The notes beneath the pieces were generated by a model. That model was not told the DNA's origin. It saw only the letters and a list, made by a program, of their open reading frames with translations, and made no database searches. Below are positions 1 to 8,432 of a DNA stretch of 64,000 bases, piece by piece. Positions within the stretch are counted from its first letter, which is position 1. Every line of letters starts with the position of its first letter. This DNA is from CAWJNF01 sp963844235 (GTDB lineage: Bacteria; Actinomycetota; Thermoleophilia; Gaiellales; Gaiellaceae). The position numbers were made by a program, and so were the translations under genes. The stretch covers positions 682,001 to 746,000 of the forward strand of contig CAWJNF010000008.1 in assembly GCA_963844235.1 (NCBI GenBank). Reading direction: 5' to 3'.

Positions 1-1214
1 AACGCCGCCAGGTCGGCGCCGTCCGCGAGTGCCTCGCAGATGATCGCGCCGACCTCGCGCATGTCGTCCTCGTCGAAGCCGCGCATGGTCACCGCGGGCG
101 TTCCGAGCCGTATGCCCGAGGCGACGGTCGGCGGTCGCTCGTCGAACGGCACCGTGTTGCGGTTCACCGTGATCGCGACCTCGTCGAGGCGCTCCTCCGC
201 ATCCTTGCCGGTCCACGAGCCGCGACGCAGGTCGAGCTGGAGCAGATGCGTGTCCGTGCCGCCCGTGATCAGGTCGAGCCCGCCGTCGAGCAGTCGAGCG
301 GCGAGCGCGTCCGCATTCGCACGGATCTGCGTCTGGTAGGTGCGGAACGGATCAGAGGCCGCGATCTTGAAGCAGGTCGCCTTGGCGGCGATCGCGTGCT
401 CGAGCGGGCCTCCCTGCATTCCCGGGAACACCGCTCGGTCGAGCGCCGCCGCGTGCTCCTCGTTGCAGAGCACGAAGCCGCCTCGGGGCCCGGCGAGCGT
501 CTTGTGCGTCGTGGAGGTGACGAAGTCGCAGTGGGGCGTCGGGTTCGGGTGCAGGCCCGCGGCGACGAGGCCGGCGAAATGGGCCATGTCGCAGAGGAGC
601 AGGGCGCCGACCTCGTCGGCGACGGCCCGGAAGCGCTCGGCTTCGACCACCCGGGGATACGCCGAGGCGCCGCAGACGACGAGCTTCGGACGGTGCTCCT
701 TCGCGAGCCGAAGCACCTCGTCGAAGTCGACGAGGCTGGTCTCACGGTCGACGCCGTAGGAGGCGACCGTGTACAGGTGCCCCGAGAAGTTCACCTTGTG
801 CCCGTGCGTCAGGTGGCCGCCGTGGTCGAGCCGCAGGGCCAGGAGCGTGTCGCCGGGCTCGAGGCAGGCGAAGTAGACCGCCATATTCGTCTGCGAGCCG
901 GCATGGGGCTGCACGTTCACGTGCTCGGCCCCGAAAACCGCCTTCGCGCGCTCGATCGCAAGCCGCTCGATCTCATCGACCACCTCGCAGCCGCCGTAGT
1001 ACCGCTTTCCGGGATACCCCTCGGCGTACTTGTTCGTCGGCACCGACCCGGCCGCCTCGAGCACCGACGGCCAGGTGAAGTTCTCGGACGCGATCAGCTC
1101 GATCTGACCGCGCTGGCGCCCGAGCTCGCGCTCGATCAGCCCCGCGATCTCCGGATCGACGTCGCCGAGCCCGGCGGAACGGAGCGTCTCGAGCGAAACC
1201 TCGGCCAGGGCCAT
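1..1214 (-). CDS. glyA: serine hydroxymethyltransferase (3' end outside window)
   Basis: PLP enzyme that converts serine and tetrahydrofolate to glycine and methylene-tetrahydrofolate in the cytoplasm. The reverse strand stays open from the ATG at 1214 to the window edge, about 404 residues. It reads IELIASENF near the N-terminus, GYPGKRYYGG for the substrate loop, and STTHKTLAGPRGG, whose lysine binds PLP. Only the C-terminal tail (usual length about 415-430) is missing. It is the last visible gene of the minus-strand translation cluster, 272 bases downstream of tsaC. The gap holds a hairpin, so it may have its own promoter. The family call is secure. Confidence 0.97.
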   Translation of the reverse strand, partial: MALAEVSLETLRSAGLGDVDPEIAGLIERELGRQRGQIELIASENFTWPSVLEAAGSVPTNKYAEGYPGKRYYGGCEVVDEIERLAIERAKAVFGAEHVNVQPHAGSQTNMAVYFACLEPGDTLLALRLDHGGHLTHGHKVNFSGHLYTVASYGVDRETSLVDFDEVLRLAKEHRPKLVVCGASAYPRVVEAERFRAVADEVGALLLCDMAHFAGLVAAGLHPNPTPHCDFVTSTTHKTLAGPRGGFVLCNEEHAAALDRAVFPGMQGGPLEHAIAAKATCFKIAASDPFRTYQTQIRANADALAARLLDGGLDLITGGTDTHLLQLDLRRGSWTGKDAEERLDEVAITVNRNTVPFDERPPTVASGIRLGTPAVTMRGFDEDDMREVGAIICEALADGADLAA

Positions 1215-1290
1215 CGGGCGTAGTCTAGATGGGTGATTCCACGATCTACGCGCGGCCGGATGCGCCATCTGGCGCGTCTGGGCCACTTCC

Positions 1291-1327
1291 GTCCTGTCCG
1301 TGAGGCCTGCGGCCTCACAAACAGGAC
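1291..1327 (-). terminator. hairpin between tsaC and glyA (terminator-like)
   Basis: GTCCTGT at 1291-1297 pairs with ACAGGAC at 1321-1327. GTGAGGCC at 1300-1307 pairs with GGCCTCAC at 1311-1318. There is a 3-base loop and a 2+2 internal loop. No U-run follows on either strand, so intrinsic termination is uncertain; it could be a processing or attenuating structure ahead of glyA. The flanks carry a 9-bp inverted repeat, TGATTCCAC at 1234-1242 and GTGGAATCA at 1431-1439, enclosing most of the 1215-1486 gap. Confidence 0.45.
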
Positions 1328-1486
1328 GTGCGCTTCGCGAGGCCGGGACTTGCCGAGGCGTCCAGCCTCGCCTGCGCCCCAGCCCCACGTCCCAGAGCGG
1401 CCACCTGACGCCCCGGCGAAGGCGGATCTCGTGGAATCAACCATCGGGATCGGGATCGCTCGGCCCGCAGCGCCCTGTTTCCGAGG

Positions 1487-2098
1487 TCAGCCAACCGCCT
1501 GACGGACGCGCTCCAACGCGTCCACGGGGGGCCCGGCGCCGTCGCGCAGGATCTTCGGCTCGCGCTCCGTCAGGTCGATGACCGTGGAGGGAACGCCGGG
1601 CAGGTCGCCTCCGTCGATCGCGGCAGCAGCCTTCTCGCGCAGCTCTCGGGTTACGTCCGCGAGCCGGCGAGCTTCCCCCTCCCCGTGGACGTTCGCGCTC
1701 GTCGAGACGACGACGCCCACCCGGCGGAGGACCTCGCCCGCGCTCTCCGCGAGCGCCGGTACCCGTATGCCAACGGCCTCGGGCCGCGCGCCGCAGAGCC
1801 ACCGGAAGCGCCTGGCCGGGTTCGGGAGCACCAGCGTGTACGGGCCCGGCAGGAGCGCACGGGCGGCGACGGCCGCCCGCCCACGCAGCTCCGGCACGGC
1901 GTCGAGGATGTCGTCGAGGTCCGCGGCCATCAACGCGCAGGGCATGGTCTCGGGGCGCTGCTTGAGCCGATACAGCAGGCGCGCCGGCGCCTCCCTGTAG
2001 CCGTCGGCCACGAGCCCGTAGACGGTGTCCGTGGGAAGGATCACGGCCTTGCCGGCTCTGATAGCCGCGACAGCGCCGTCGACGTCACCGTTCATCAC
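1487..2098 (-). CDS. tsaC: threonylcarbamoyl-AMP synthase (TsaC/Sua5/YrdC family)
   Basis: Makes threonylcarbamoyl-AMP from threonine, bicarbonate and ATP, the first step of tRNA t6A37 formation. The 203-residue protein is the short, single-domain form without the Sua5 C-terminal extension. Visible signatures are PTDTVYGL (22-29), KQRP (46-49), PGPYT (84-88), STSAN (132-136) and PSTVID (170-175). The start overlaps the prmC stop by 4 bases, so the two are translationally coupled. The prfA-prmC-tsaC order is widespread in Gram-positive bacteria and supports the call. Confidence 0.95.
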   Translation of the reverse strand: MMNGDVDGAVAAIRAGKAVILPTDTVYGLVADGYREAPARLLYRLKQRPETMPCALMAADLDDILDAVPELRGRAAVAARALLPGPYTLVLPNPARRFRWLCGARPEAVGIRVPALAESAGEVLRRVGVVVSTSANVHGEGEARRLADVTRELREKAAAAIDGGDLPGVPSTVIDLTEREPKILRDGAGPPVDALERVRQAVG

Positions 2099-2925
2099 GG
2101 CTGCCGGCCTTCGACGGCGCGCTCCCTCCCGGCCAGGTCGCGGTGGACCTCGACGTCCTGGTACCCGAGCGCCCGGAGCGCCGCTGCGATGTCGCCGGCG
2201 CGGGTGTCGTAGGACTCGAGCACCAGCCAGCCACCGGGCCTGAGGATCTCGCGGGCACGCCGCGCGATCGCGTCGGTCTGGCCGGTACCGACGACGGCCT
2301 CGTACGGCTCGAAGTTACGGATCTCGGGGGGAAGGGTCTCCCACTCCTCGGGCGGGACGTAGGGCGGGTTCGAGACGACGAGGTCGAAGGGCCCTCGCAG
2401 GCCCGCCACGAGGTGGCCGAGCACGAGCTCCACGCGGTCGTCGAGCGCGGTGCGCGTGCGGTTCTCCGCTGCGAGAGCGAGCGCGTCGGACGAGATGTCG
2501 GTCGCCACCACCCGCGCGCCGTCGTGCTCGCTGGCGAGGGCGAGCGCGATCGCCCCCGAGCCGGTGCCGACGTCTAGAACGAGCGGCTGCTCGACGTCCC
2601 GGATGTGGTCGAGTGCGCGCTCGACGACGGTCTCGGTGTCCGGGCGGGGTACCAGCACGCGCGGGTCGACACGCAGCGTCAGCCCCCGGAACCCCCACTC
2701 GCCGAGGATGTACGCGGTCGGCTCGCGCCCGGCGCGCCGCCCGACGAGCGACGCGAAGCGTGCCTCGGCGTCGAGGTCGAGCGCGCCGTCGGAGCGGGCG
2801 TGGAGCTCGGTACGCGAGACACCGAGCGCAGCGGCCAGGAGCAGCTCCGCATCGACGTGCGGGGACTCGCAGCCGGCCGCCTTCAGCCGCCGGCCCGCGT
2901 CCTGCAGCGCCTCCCGGATGGTCAC
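2095..2925 (-). CDS. prmC: peptide chain release factor N5-glutamine methyltransferase
   Basis: SAM-dependent enzyme that methylates the glutamine of the GGQ motif of release factors. The 276-residue protein has the N-terminal helical substrate domain, RPDTE (94-98), the SAM loop DVGTGSG (118-124) and the catalytic NPPY motif (186-189), which places it with PrmC rather than other N-methyltransferases. It sits directly behind its substrate gene prfA, with a 4-base overlap (2922-2925), and overlaps tsaC at its other end. Confidence 0.97.
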   Translation of the reverse strand: MTIREALQDAGRRLKAAGCESPHVDAELLLAAALGVSRTELHARSDGALDLDAEARFASLVGRRAGREPTAYILGEWGFRGLTLRVDPRVLVPRPDTETVVERALDHIRDVEQPLVLDVGTGSGAIALALASEHDGARVVATDISSDALALAAENRTRTALDDRVELVLGHLVAGLRGPFDLVVSNPPYVPPEEWETLPPEIRNFEPYEAVVGTGQTDAIARRAREILRPGGWLVLESYDTRAGDIAAALRALGYQDVEVHRDLAGRERAVEGRQP

Positions 2926-3974
2926 GCGACCGCCGCGGCCTCGAGCGCGCGACGCCGATCCTCGGCCGCGAGGCCTTCGGTGAGCTCGTCGAGCTCGCCG
3001 GCGAGGACAGCGTCCAGCCGGTGGATCGTGAGCTTGATGCGGTGGTCGGTGACGCGGCTTTCCGGGTAGTTGTACGTCCGGATCTTCTCCGAGCGGTCGC
3101 CCGACCCGATCTGCGCTCGGCGTTGCTGCGACAGCTCGGCCTGCTGACGCCTGAGCTCGAGCTCGTAGAGCCGCGCTCGCAGGACCCGCAGCGCCTTCTG
3201 CTTGTTCTGGAGCTGGGACTTCTCATCCTGCATCGCCACCACGAGACCGGTTGGCCCGTGCGTGATCCGCACCGCGGAGTCGGTCGTGTTGACGCTCTGC
3301 CCACCTGGACCGGTGGAGCGGTACACGTCGATCTTGAGGTCGCCCGGGTCGATCTCCACCTCGACGTCCTCGACTTCCGCCATCACCGCCACTGTCGCCG
3401 TCGAGGTGTGAATGCGGCCCTGAGACTCGGTCGCCGGCACGCGCTGAACCCGATGCGTGCCGCCCTCCCACTTGAAGATCGAGTAGGCGCCGTCGCCCTT
3501 GACCGCGAACGTCACCTCCTTGAAGCCACCCGCCTCGCTCGGGCTCGAGCCGAGCACCTCGGTCGCGAAGCCTCGGCGCTCGGCGTAGCGGCTCAGCATT
3601 CCGAAGACGTCGCGGGCCCAGAGCGCCGCTTCGTCCCCACCCACTCCCTGGCGGATCTCGACGATTACGTCCTTGGCGTCGTTCGGGTCGCGCTCGAGCA
3701 GGGCCAGCTTCAGGTCCGCCTCGAGGCGTTCCGCCTCGAGGCGATACTCGTCCGCGAGGTCAGTGAGCTCTGGGTCCCCCCTCGCATCCTCGAGGTCCTG
3801 CCGGGCCTGCAGCCAGGCCTGCGCCAGCCGGTAGGGCTCCTCGAGCTCTTTCAGCCGCCGGCCCGCCACTGCCGCGCGCGCGCGGTCCGAGAAGACCTCG
3901 GGGTCGCCCATGCGTTCCTGCGCGTCCGCGTAGGAACGCTCGAGATCCTCGACGAGCTGGTCGATCGCAGCCAT
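2922..3974 (-). CDS. prfA: peptide chain release factor 1
   Basis: Class I release factor that reads UAA/UAG and triggers peptide release. The 350-residue protein carries the PAT anticodon tripeptide (180-182, inside RVPATESQGR), which marks RF1 rather than RF2. It also has GGQ (224-226), whose glutamine is the target of the adjacent prmC product. N-terminal residues 1-100 form the expected charged helical domain. ATG start at 3974, 63 bases below the OsmC stop, with a strong palindrome in the gap. Confidence 0.98.
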   Translation of the reverse strand: MAAIDQLVEDLERSYADAQERMGDPEVFSDRARAAVAGRRLKELEEPYRLAQAWLQARQDLEDARGDPELTDLADEYRLEAERLEADLKLALLERDPNDAKDVIVEIRQGVGGDEAALWARDVFGMLSRYAERRGFATEVLGSSPSEAGGFKEVTFAVKGDGAYSIFKWEGGTHRVQRVPATESQGRIHTSTATVAVMAEVEDVEVEIDPGDLKIDVYRSTGPGGQSVNTTDSAVRITHGPTGLVVAMQDEKSQLQNKQKALRVLRARLYELELRRQQAELSQQRRAQIGSGDRSEKIRTYNYPESRVTDHRIKLTIHRLDAVLAGELDELTEGLAAEDRRRALEAAAVA

Positions 3975-4000
3975 GACGGTTCGATTCTAGGCGCCCGACG

Positions 4001-4024
4001 CGCTTGTGTTAGCTAACACAAGCG
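4001..4024. terminator. 24-bp perfect palindrome between osmC-like gene and prfA
   Basis: A perfectly self-complementary 24-bp stretch centred on TAGCTA (arms read CGCTTGTGTTAG and its complement). It starts 13 bases past the OsmC stop and ends 27 bases before the prfA start. It could end osmC transcription or serve as an operator for a dimeric regulator. No T-tract follows on the minus strand. The centre is AT-richer than its surroundings. Confidence 0.5.
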
Positions 4025-4037
4025 GGGGACACGAGGG

Positions 4038-4466
4038 CTATCCGGCCAGGCGCGCCGAGTGCGTGATCTCGACGCCGGCCAGCGCCTTCGAGACCGGGCA
4101 CTCCGCCGCCGCGGTCGCGGCAGCGCCCGCGAAGCCAGAGTCGTCGAGGCCGGGCACCCGTCCCTGCACGTCGAGGTGGCTGCCGGTGATGCCCTGACCC
4201 GGCTGGAAGCCGACGGTCGCCGTGACCTGCAGCTCGTCGGGCGGATTGCCGGCCTGCGTGAGACCGTGGGAGAGCGCCATGCAGAAGCAGGCCGCGTGGG
4301 CCGCGGCGATCAGCTCCTCGGGGCTCGTCTCCTCCGGGCCCTGCTCGGCGCGCTTCGCCCACGTCACGCCGAGGCTCGAGAGCGCGCCGCTCGCCGAGGT
4401 GACGCTCCCCGAGCCCTCCGTGAGGCTGCCTGTCCAGGTCGCCGTTGCACGCTTCTCGACTGCCAT
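4038..4466 (-). CDS. OsmC/Ohr-family peroxiredoxin-like protein
   Basis: Small thiol peroxidase of the OsmC class, expected to reduce organic hydroperoxides in the cytoplasm. In the 142-residue protein Cys60 (in HAACFCMAL) and Cys123 (in ECPVSK) lie at the positions of the OsmC catalytic pair. An extra Cys62 follows the first. The ATG at 4466 has an AAAGGAG ribosome site 5 bases upstream. It is inserted between DUF1385 and prfA in an otherwise conserved translation cluster. OsmC is favoured over Ohr because of the HAACF context. Confidence 0.9.
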   Translation of the reverse strand: MAVEKRATATWTGSLTEGSGSVTSASGALSSLGVTWAKRAEQGPEETSPEELIAAAHAACFCMALSHGLTQAGNPPDELQVTATVGFQPGQGITGSHLDVQGRVPGLDDSGFAGAAATAAAECPVSKALAGVEITHSARLAG

Positions 4467-4484
4467 CGGTCTCCTTTCGGTCGC

Positions 4485-4535
4485 GGGCCGGAGATATCCG
4501 GCCCTACAGGGCCATTGCGTCGTGCCGGAGGCACG
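4485..4535. repeat. intergenic palindromic element with GCCCTAC edge, copy 1
   Basis: GGGCCGGA (4485-4492) pairs with TCCGGCCC (4497-4504) around a 4-base loop, followed by TAC. A second small hairpin, CGTGCC/GGCACG (4521-4526 and 4530-4535), lies beside it. It fills the gap between DUF1385 and osmC. The stem plus GCCCTAC layout recurs at 6685-6719 and 8433-8455, suggesting a REP-like family or a shared terminator style. Confidence 0.55.
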
Positions 4536-4544
4536 TCCGCATGA

Positions 4545-5471
4545 TTACGCCATGACCTCGACCTTGCGCTGCTCGGGGGTGATGCGACCCTCGAGCCGGA
4601 GCACCTCGCGCAGAGCCTGGATCGAGACCTCGACCTGGTCGAGCGTCGGCTGGCGCGTCGTGAGCCGCTGGAGCCAGAGGCCGGGCGCGAGCACGATGCG
4701 CAGGAACGGGTTCTCCGGATGGCGACCGGCGAAGCGGATGATCTCGTAGGCGATGCCGGCGATCAGCGGCAGCGCCGCGATGCGCGAGAGCACGAGCCAG
4801 TACCACTCCGGGCGCCCGAAGAACGCGAACACGAAGATCGCCACGACCATGACGTAGAGCAGGAAAGCGGTGCCGCAACGGACGTGGAGGAGGCTGTGCC
4901 GCTGGACGACCTCGGGCTCGAGCGGGTCGCCCGCCTCGTAGGCGTTGATCGCCTTGTGCTCGGCGGCGTGGTACTGGAAGACGCGCCGCAGGTCGGGCCA
5001 GAGGGAGATCAGCACCAGGTAGGCGATGAAGATGGCCACCCGGATGACGCCTTCGACGATCACGAACCACGACGTGCCTTCGATCGGCAGCCAGTTCGTG
5101 ATCAGGGCGGGCGAGACCTTGAACAGCATGATCGCGAAGCCGATCGCGATCGCGAAGGCGAAGATGAGCTGCGTCCGTGTCAGCTCGGTCTGCACCGGCT
5201 TGCCGTCCTCGCCCACCTCGTCGCCCTCGGGAGCCGCGTACTGCGCGGAGATGGCGAGCGCCCTGAAACCGATCGCCAGCGACTCGCCGAGAGCCACGAT
5301 GCCGCGGATGATCGGTGCGCGCAGCCAACGGTGACGCGCAAGCGCGGACGAGATCGGGCGGTTCATCTCCGCGATGTCCCCGTCCGGCTTGCGTACCGCG
5401 AGCGCCCACGCCGTGGGACCGCGCATCATCACGCCCTCGAGGACGGCCTGCCCTCCGATCGGCGCGTTCAT
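4545..5471 (-). CDS. DUF1385 integral membrane protein
   Basis: 308-residue member of the DUF1385 family, function unknown. It begins with the family's GGQAVLEGVMMRGP signature (about residues 7-20) and contains FQYHAAEHKAINAYE (about 164-178). The middle and C-terminal parts hold several hydrophobic segments. His and Glu in the AEHK region look metal-binding, but that is inference. The gene lies 19 bases downstream of rpmE, and this rpmE-DUF1385-prfA linkage is common in Gram-positive genomes, so a ribosome- or envelope-linked housekeeping role is likely. Confidence 0.92.
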   Translation of the reverse strand: MNAPIGGQAVLEGVMMRGPTAWALAVRKPDGDIAEMNRPISSALARHRWLRAPIIRGIVALGESLAIGFRALAISAQYAAPEGDEVGEDGKPVQTELTRTQLIFAFAIAIGFAIMLFKVSPALITNWLPIEGTSWFVIVEGVIRVAIFIAYLVLISLWPDLRRVFQYHAAEHKAINAYEAGDPLEPEVVQRHSLLHVRCGTAFLLYVMVVAIFVFAFFGRPEWYWLVLSRIAALPLIAGIAYEIIRFAGRHPENPFLRIVLAPGLWLQRLTTRQPTLDQVEVSIQALREVLRLEGRITPEQRKVEVMA

Positions 5472-5490
5472 CGGTCGGAGAGGCTCGCGG

Positions 5491-5706
5491 TCAGGCGCGC
5501 GCCTTCTGGGCCTTCTCGAGGCGGCGCTGGAAGCGCTCGACGCGGCCGCCCGTGTCGACGAGCTTCTGCTTGCCGGTGTAGAACGGGTGACATTCGGAGC
5601 AGATCTCGACGTGCAGCTCCGCCTTCGTCGATCGCGTGGTGAAGGTGTTCCCGCACGAGCAGCGCACGGTGGCGAGCACGTACTCGGGATGGATGTCCGT
5701 CTTCAT
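5491..5706 (-). CDS. rpmE: 50S ribosomal protein L31
   Basis: 71-residue L31 of the zinc-binding (C+) type, a component of the large subunit central protuberance. It starts MKTDIHPEY and has Cys16 and Cys18 (RCSCGN) and Cys36 and Cys39 (CSEC) as zinc ligands, then HPFYTGKQK. The reading frame extends upstream, but the L31 N-terminus is unmistakable and the ATG at 5706 overlaps the dehydratase stop by 4 bases. Zinc-containing L31 is usually the form made under zinc sufficiency. Confidence 0.97.
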   Translation of the reverse strand: MKTDIHPEYVLATVRCSCGNTFTTRSTKAELHVEICSECHPFYTGKQKLVDTGGRVERFQRRLEKAQKARA

Positions 5707-6674
5707 GACTCGGCCAGAATACCAGAGACCATTTCGGCAGCTACGTTTCCACCCGAGACAACGACGGCGACGGCAGCCGCTCCGCCGACGTCGACCTTGC
5801 CGGCAAGCAGCGCCGCCACTCCCGCGGAGCCGGCCGGTTCCGCCGCCAGCTTTGCGCGCCCGTAGAGAAACCGCATGCCGGCCCGGATCTCGTCGTCGCT
5901 CACCGTCACCGACTCGTCGAGGCCGGCCGTCGCGGCCGCGAAGCAACGCTCCCCCACGAAGGGGCAGACGAGCCCATCGGCGATGGACATGCCCCCTTCG
6001 TGGCGTACCGGATGCCCCGCGGCGAGCGAGCGGTGCAGCGCGGCGGAGCCCTCCGGCTCGACCGCCACGATGCGGACCGACGGGTTACGTCCCTTGGCGG
6101 CCGTGGCGACGCCCGCCATGAGCCCACCGCCGCCGACCGGCACGACGACCACGTCGGCCTCCGGCGCGTCGTCCAGGATCTCGAGCCCGACCGTGCCCTG
6201 CCCGGCAATGACGTGGGCATCGTCGAAGGGATGCACCAGCGTCCGCCCCGTCTCATCCATGAGCTCGGCGAGCCGGTCGAAGGCGGCGTCCGGACCGGCC
6301 GACTCGAGATCGACGGCGGCGCCGTAGCCCCGCGCCGCGGCGAGCTTGAGCGCGCTGGCACCTCGCCACATCACGACCAGGCAGTCGATCCCCTCCTGGG
6401 CGCAGGCGTACGCGAGCGCCTGCGCGTGGTTGCCGGCCGAGATCGAGATCACGCCGCGCCGGCGCTCCTCGGCGGTCAGCGCGTCGAGCCGCGTGAAGAC
6501 GCCGCGGGGCTTGAACGACCCGGTCTTCTGGAGGAGCTCGCCCTTCAGCAGGACCGGCGCTCCCACCACCTCGCCCAGGGTCCGAGACGTGAGCAGCGGC
6601 GTGCGGTGGACCCGGCCGCCGAGCCCGCGAGCGGCGCGCTCGACGTCGTCGAGCGTGATCGGGGCGTCTGGCAC
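5703..6674 (-). CDS. threonine/serine dehydratase, PLP-dependent, without ACT domain
   Basis: Fold-type II PLP enzyme that deaminates threonine or serine to the 2-oxo acid. In 323 residues it shows KTGSFKPRG (PLP lysine), SAGNHAQALA (phosphate and substrate loop) and a glycine-rich VPVGGGGLMAG loop. It ends without the regulatory ACT domain of biosynthetic IlvA, so it is more like catabolic TdcB or a serine racemase/dehydratase. It overlaps rpmE by 4 bases, an unusual fusion of a metabolic gene onto the ribosomal operon. Substrate choice cannot be read from the sequence. Confidence 0.9.
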   Translation of the reverse strand: MPDAPITLDDVERAARGLGGRVHRTPLLTSRTLGEVVGAPVLLKGELLQKTGSFKPRGVFTRLDALTAEERRRGVISISAGNHAQALAYACAQEGIDCLVVMWRGASALKLAAARGYGAAVDLESAGPDAAFDRLAELMDETGRTLVHPFDDAHVIAGQGTVGLEILDDAPEADVVVVPVGGGGLMAGVATAAKGRNPSVRIVAVEPEGSAALHRSLAAGHPVRHEGGMSIADGLVCPFVGERCFAAATAGLDESVTVSDDEIRAGMRFLYGRAKLAAEPAGSAGVAALLAGKVDVGGAAAVAVVVSGGNVAAEMVSGILAES

Positions 6675-6684
6675 GGGGGGATTC

Positions 6685-6719
6685 TAGGGCCGCAAGGGGT
6701 ACGGCCCTACCGTAGGGCC
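6685..6719. repeat. intergenic palindromic element with GCCCTAC edge, copy 2
   Basis: TAGGGCCG (6685-6692) pairs with CGGCCCTA (6702-6709) over a 9-base loop. GGCCCTAC (6703-6710) can alternatively pair with GTAGGGCC (6712-6719). The element lies just past the ETF-QO stop on the minus strand, so it may end or attenuate that transcript. It shares its outer edge with the elements near 4485 and 8433. Confidence 0.55.
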
Positions 6720-6738
6720 AGATCTGATCCGGCCCGTC

Positions 6739-8424
6739 CTACATGACGGTGTACTCGGGCCCGTCCCCGCCCTCGGGGATGGTGAGGCGCCCACCCTTGG
6801 CGGTGATGGCGCCGCACTGGACGCAGTTCGATGCGGTCACCTCGACCGACACCAGGTCGCCCTCAGCCTCGCCGGCGATCGCGTACACCTCAGCCGGGCA
6901 CATGTTGACCCAGGTCTCGGCGAGACGCCGCGGGACGTCGCGCCTGATCCGGATGTGGTTCGGCGCGTCGTCGCGCGTTTTCGTTCCCGACGCGAAGACG
7001 CTCGAGAGCTTGTCGAACGTGAGCGTCCCGTCCGGCTGCGGGTAGGCGCGCGGGCTCGGCTGGCCGAGCTCGGCCTCGGCATCCGCATGAACGGCCAGGT
7101 CGCCGCGGGGCACTTTGCCGAACGTGACCGTCGCCATGCCGGCGAGCGCCGAGCCGACGACGAACCCCTTCGCGAACGCGGGCCGTAGGTTCCGCTGGCG
7201 GCGCAAGTCGCTCCAGATGAAGCTCGAGCGCACGGCTTCGTCGTAGCTCGAGAGCGCCCCGGGTGTCCAGGCGGTCGACCCCGGCGCGACCGCACCGAGG
7301 GCAGCCTCCGCCGCCAGGCGGCCGGACTCCATCGCGTAGTGGATGCCCTTGAGCGCCGGAACGTTCACGAGGCCGGCGGCATCGCCGGCGATGAGGCCGC
7401 CGGGAAAGTTGAGGCGCTGGGGGATCGACTGGAAGCCACCCTCGGGAATCGTCTTCGCGCCCCAGGCGATTCGCTTGCCACCCCGAAGGATCTTGCTCAC
7501 GAGCGGATGGGTCTTCAGCTGCTGGAGCATGTCGTGCACCGAGAGGGCGGGGTCCGTGTAGTCGAGGCCGACGACGAGCCCGAGCGAGACGAGGTTCTCG
7601 CCCATCGGGTAGATGAAGCTCCCGCCGAACTCGCGCCAGCGCTTCCCCAGCCGCAGGGGCCAGCCGATGGTGTGGATGATCGGCACGAGCGGCTCCGCCA
7701 CCTCCCACACCTCTTTCACGCCCAGGGCGTACACCTGCGGCGCGCCGACGAGGTCGTAGCGATCCATCGCGGCGCGGGAGAGGTGACCGAGCGTGCCCTC
7801 CGCGAGAATGGTGACGCGACCCGTGACGTCGCTGCCCGGCTCCGTGTTCGCCAGCTCCTCGCCGTCTCTCCCCCGCCCCTTGTCCCCGGTCCTGACGCCG
7901 ATCACGCGCCCGCCCGACTCGAGCAGCTTCACGGCGCTCGTCTCCGGGACGATCGTCACGCCGAGCTCCTCGGCGCGCTCGGCGAGCCACCGGCAGAGCC
8001 TGCTGACGGATGCGAAGTAGTTGCGGTCGTTGCGCATCTGCGGGGGCATCGGGACCCGCAGCGCGCGCTTCTCCCTCAGGAAGTACACGGCCTCGTGCTC
8101 GACAAGCCCCGCGAAGGGCATCTCCGAAGCCCGCATGCCGGGGAAGAGCAGCTGCATCCCGCGAGGGTTGACGACTGCGCCGGAGAGAGCGTGCGAGCCG
8201 GGAGCCCTGCCCTTCTCGAGGACGCAGATCGGCACGTCCCCGAGCCGCTCGGCGAGCTCGGGCCGCTCCTGCAGGAGCTGACCTGCGCGAATCGCGGCCG
8301 CCAGGCCCGCGGGCCCCCCGCCGACGACGAGAATGCCCACGTCGATCCGCTCGTCGGGCGGATCCGACGGGGGAACGAAGACCTCCGCGGGGTCGAACGG
8401 CGGTGGGTACTCGGACGGCTTCAT
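6739..8424 (-). CDS. electron transfer flavoprotein-quinone oxidoreductase (ETF-QO)
   Basis: Membrane-associated flavoprotein that passes electrons from reduced ETF to the quinone pool. The 561-residue protein opens with an FAD dinucleotide fold, GGGPAG (35-40). Later come GDAAGLVNVPALKG and a C-terminal ferredoxin-like domain. Cluster cysteines visible are Cys509 (CPAEVY) and Cys534 and Cys537 (NCVQCGAI). The residue where the fourth ligand normally sits is Ile540. The tail TIPEGGDGPEY is family-like. It lies downstream of etfB-etfA in the same direction, an obvious operon for fatty- or amino-acid oxidation. Confidence 0.93.
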   Translation of the reverse strand: MKPSEYPPPFDPAEVFVPPSDPPDERIDVGILVVGGGPAGLAAAIRAGQLLQERPELAERLGDVPICVLEKGRAPGSHALSGAVVNPRGMQLLFPGMRASEMPFAGLVEHEAVYFLREKRALRVPMPPQMRNDRNYFASVSRLCRWLAERAEELGVTIVPETSAVKLLESGGRVIGVRTGDKGRGRDGEELANTEPGSDVTGRVTILAEGTLGHLSRAAMDRYDLVGAPQVYALGVKEVWEVAEPLVPIIHTIGWPLRLGKRWREFGGSFIYPMGENLVSLGLVVGLDYTDPALSVHDMLQQLKTHPLVSKILRGGKRIAWGAKTIPEGGFQSIPQRLNFPGGLIAGDAAGLVNVPALKGIHYAMESGRLAAEAALGAVAPGSTAWTPGALSSYDEAVRSSFIWSDLRRQRNLRPAFAKGFVVGSALAGMATVTFGKVPRGDLAVHADAEAELGQPSPRAYPQPDGTLTFDKLSSVFASGTKTRDDAPNHIRIRRDVPRRLAETWVNMCPAEVYAIAGEAEGDLVSVEVTASNCVQCGAITAKGGRLTIPEGGDGPEYTVM

Positions 8425-8432
8425 CCCGGAAC

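Noticed and set aside
1136..1444. A 102-codon minus-strand frame across the glyA-tsaC gap
   Set aside because: Composition is Arg/Gly/Pro-rich with no domain, and it overlaps glyA in another frame and crosses a hairpin.
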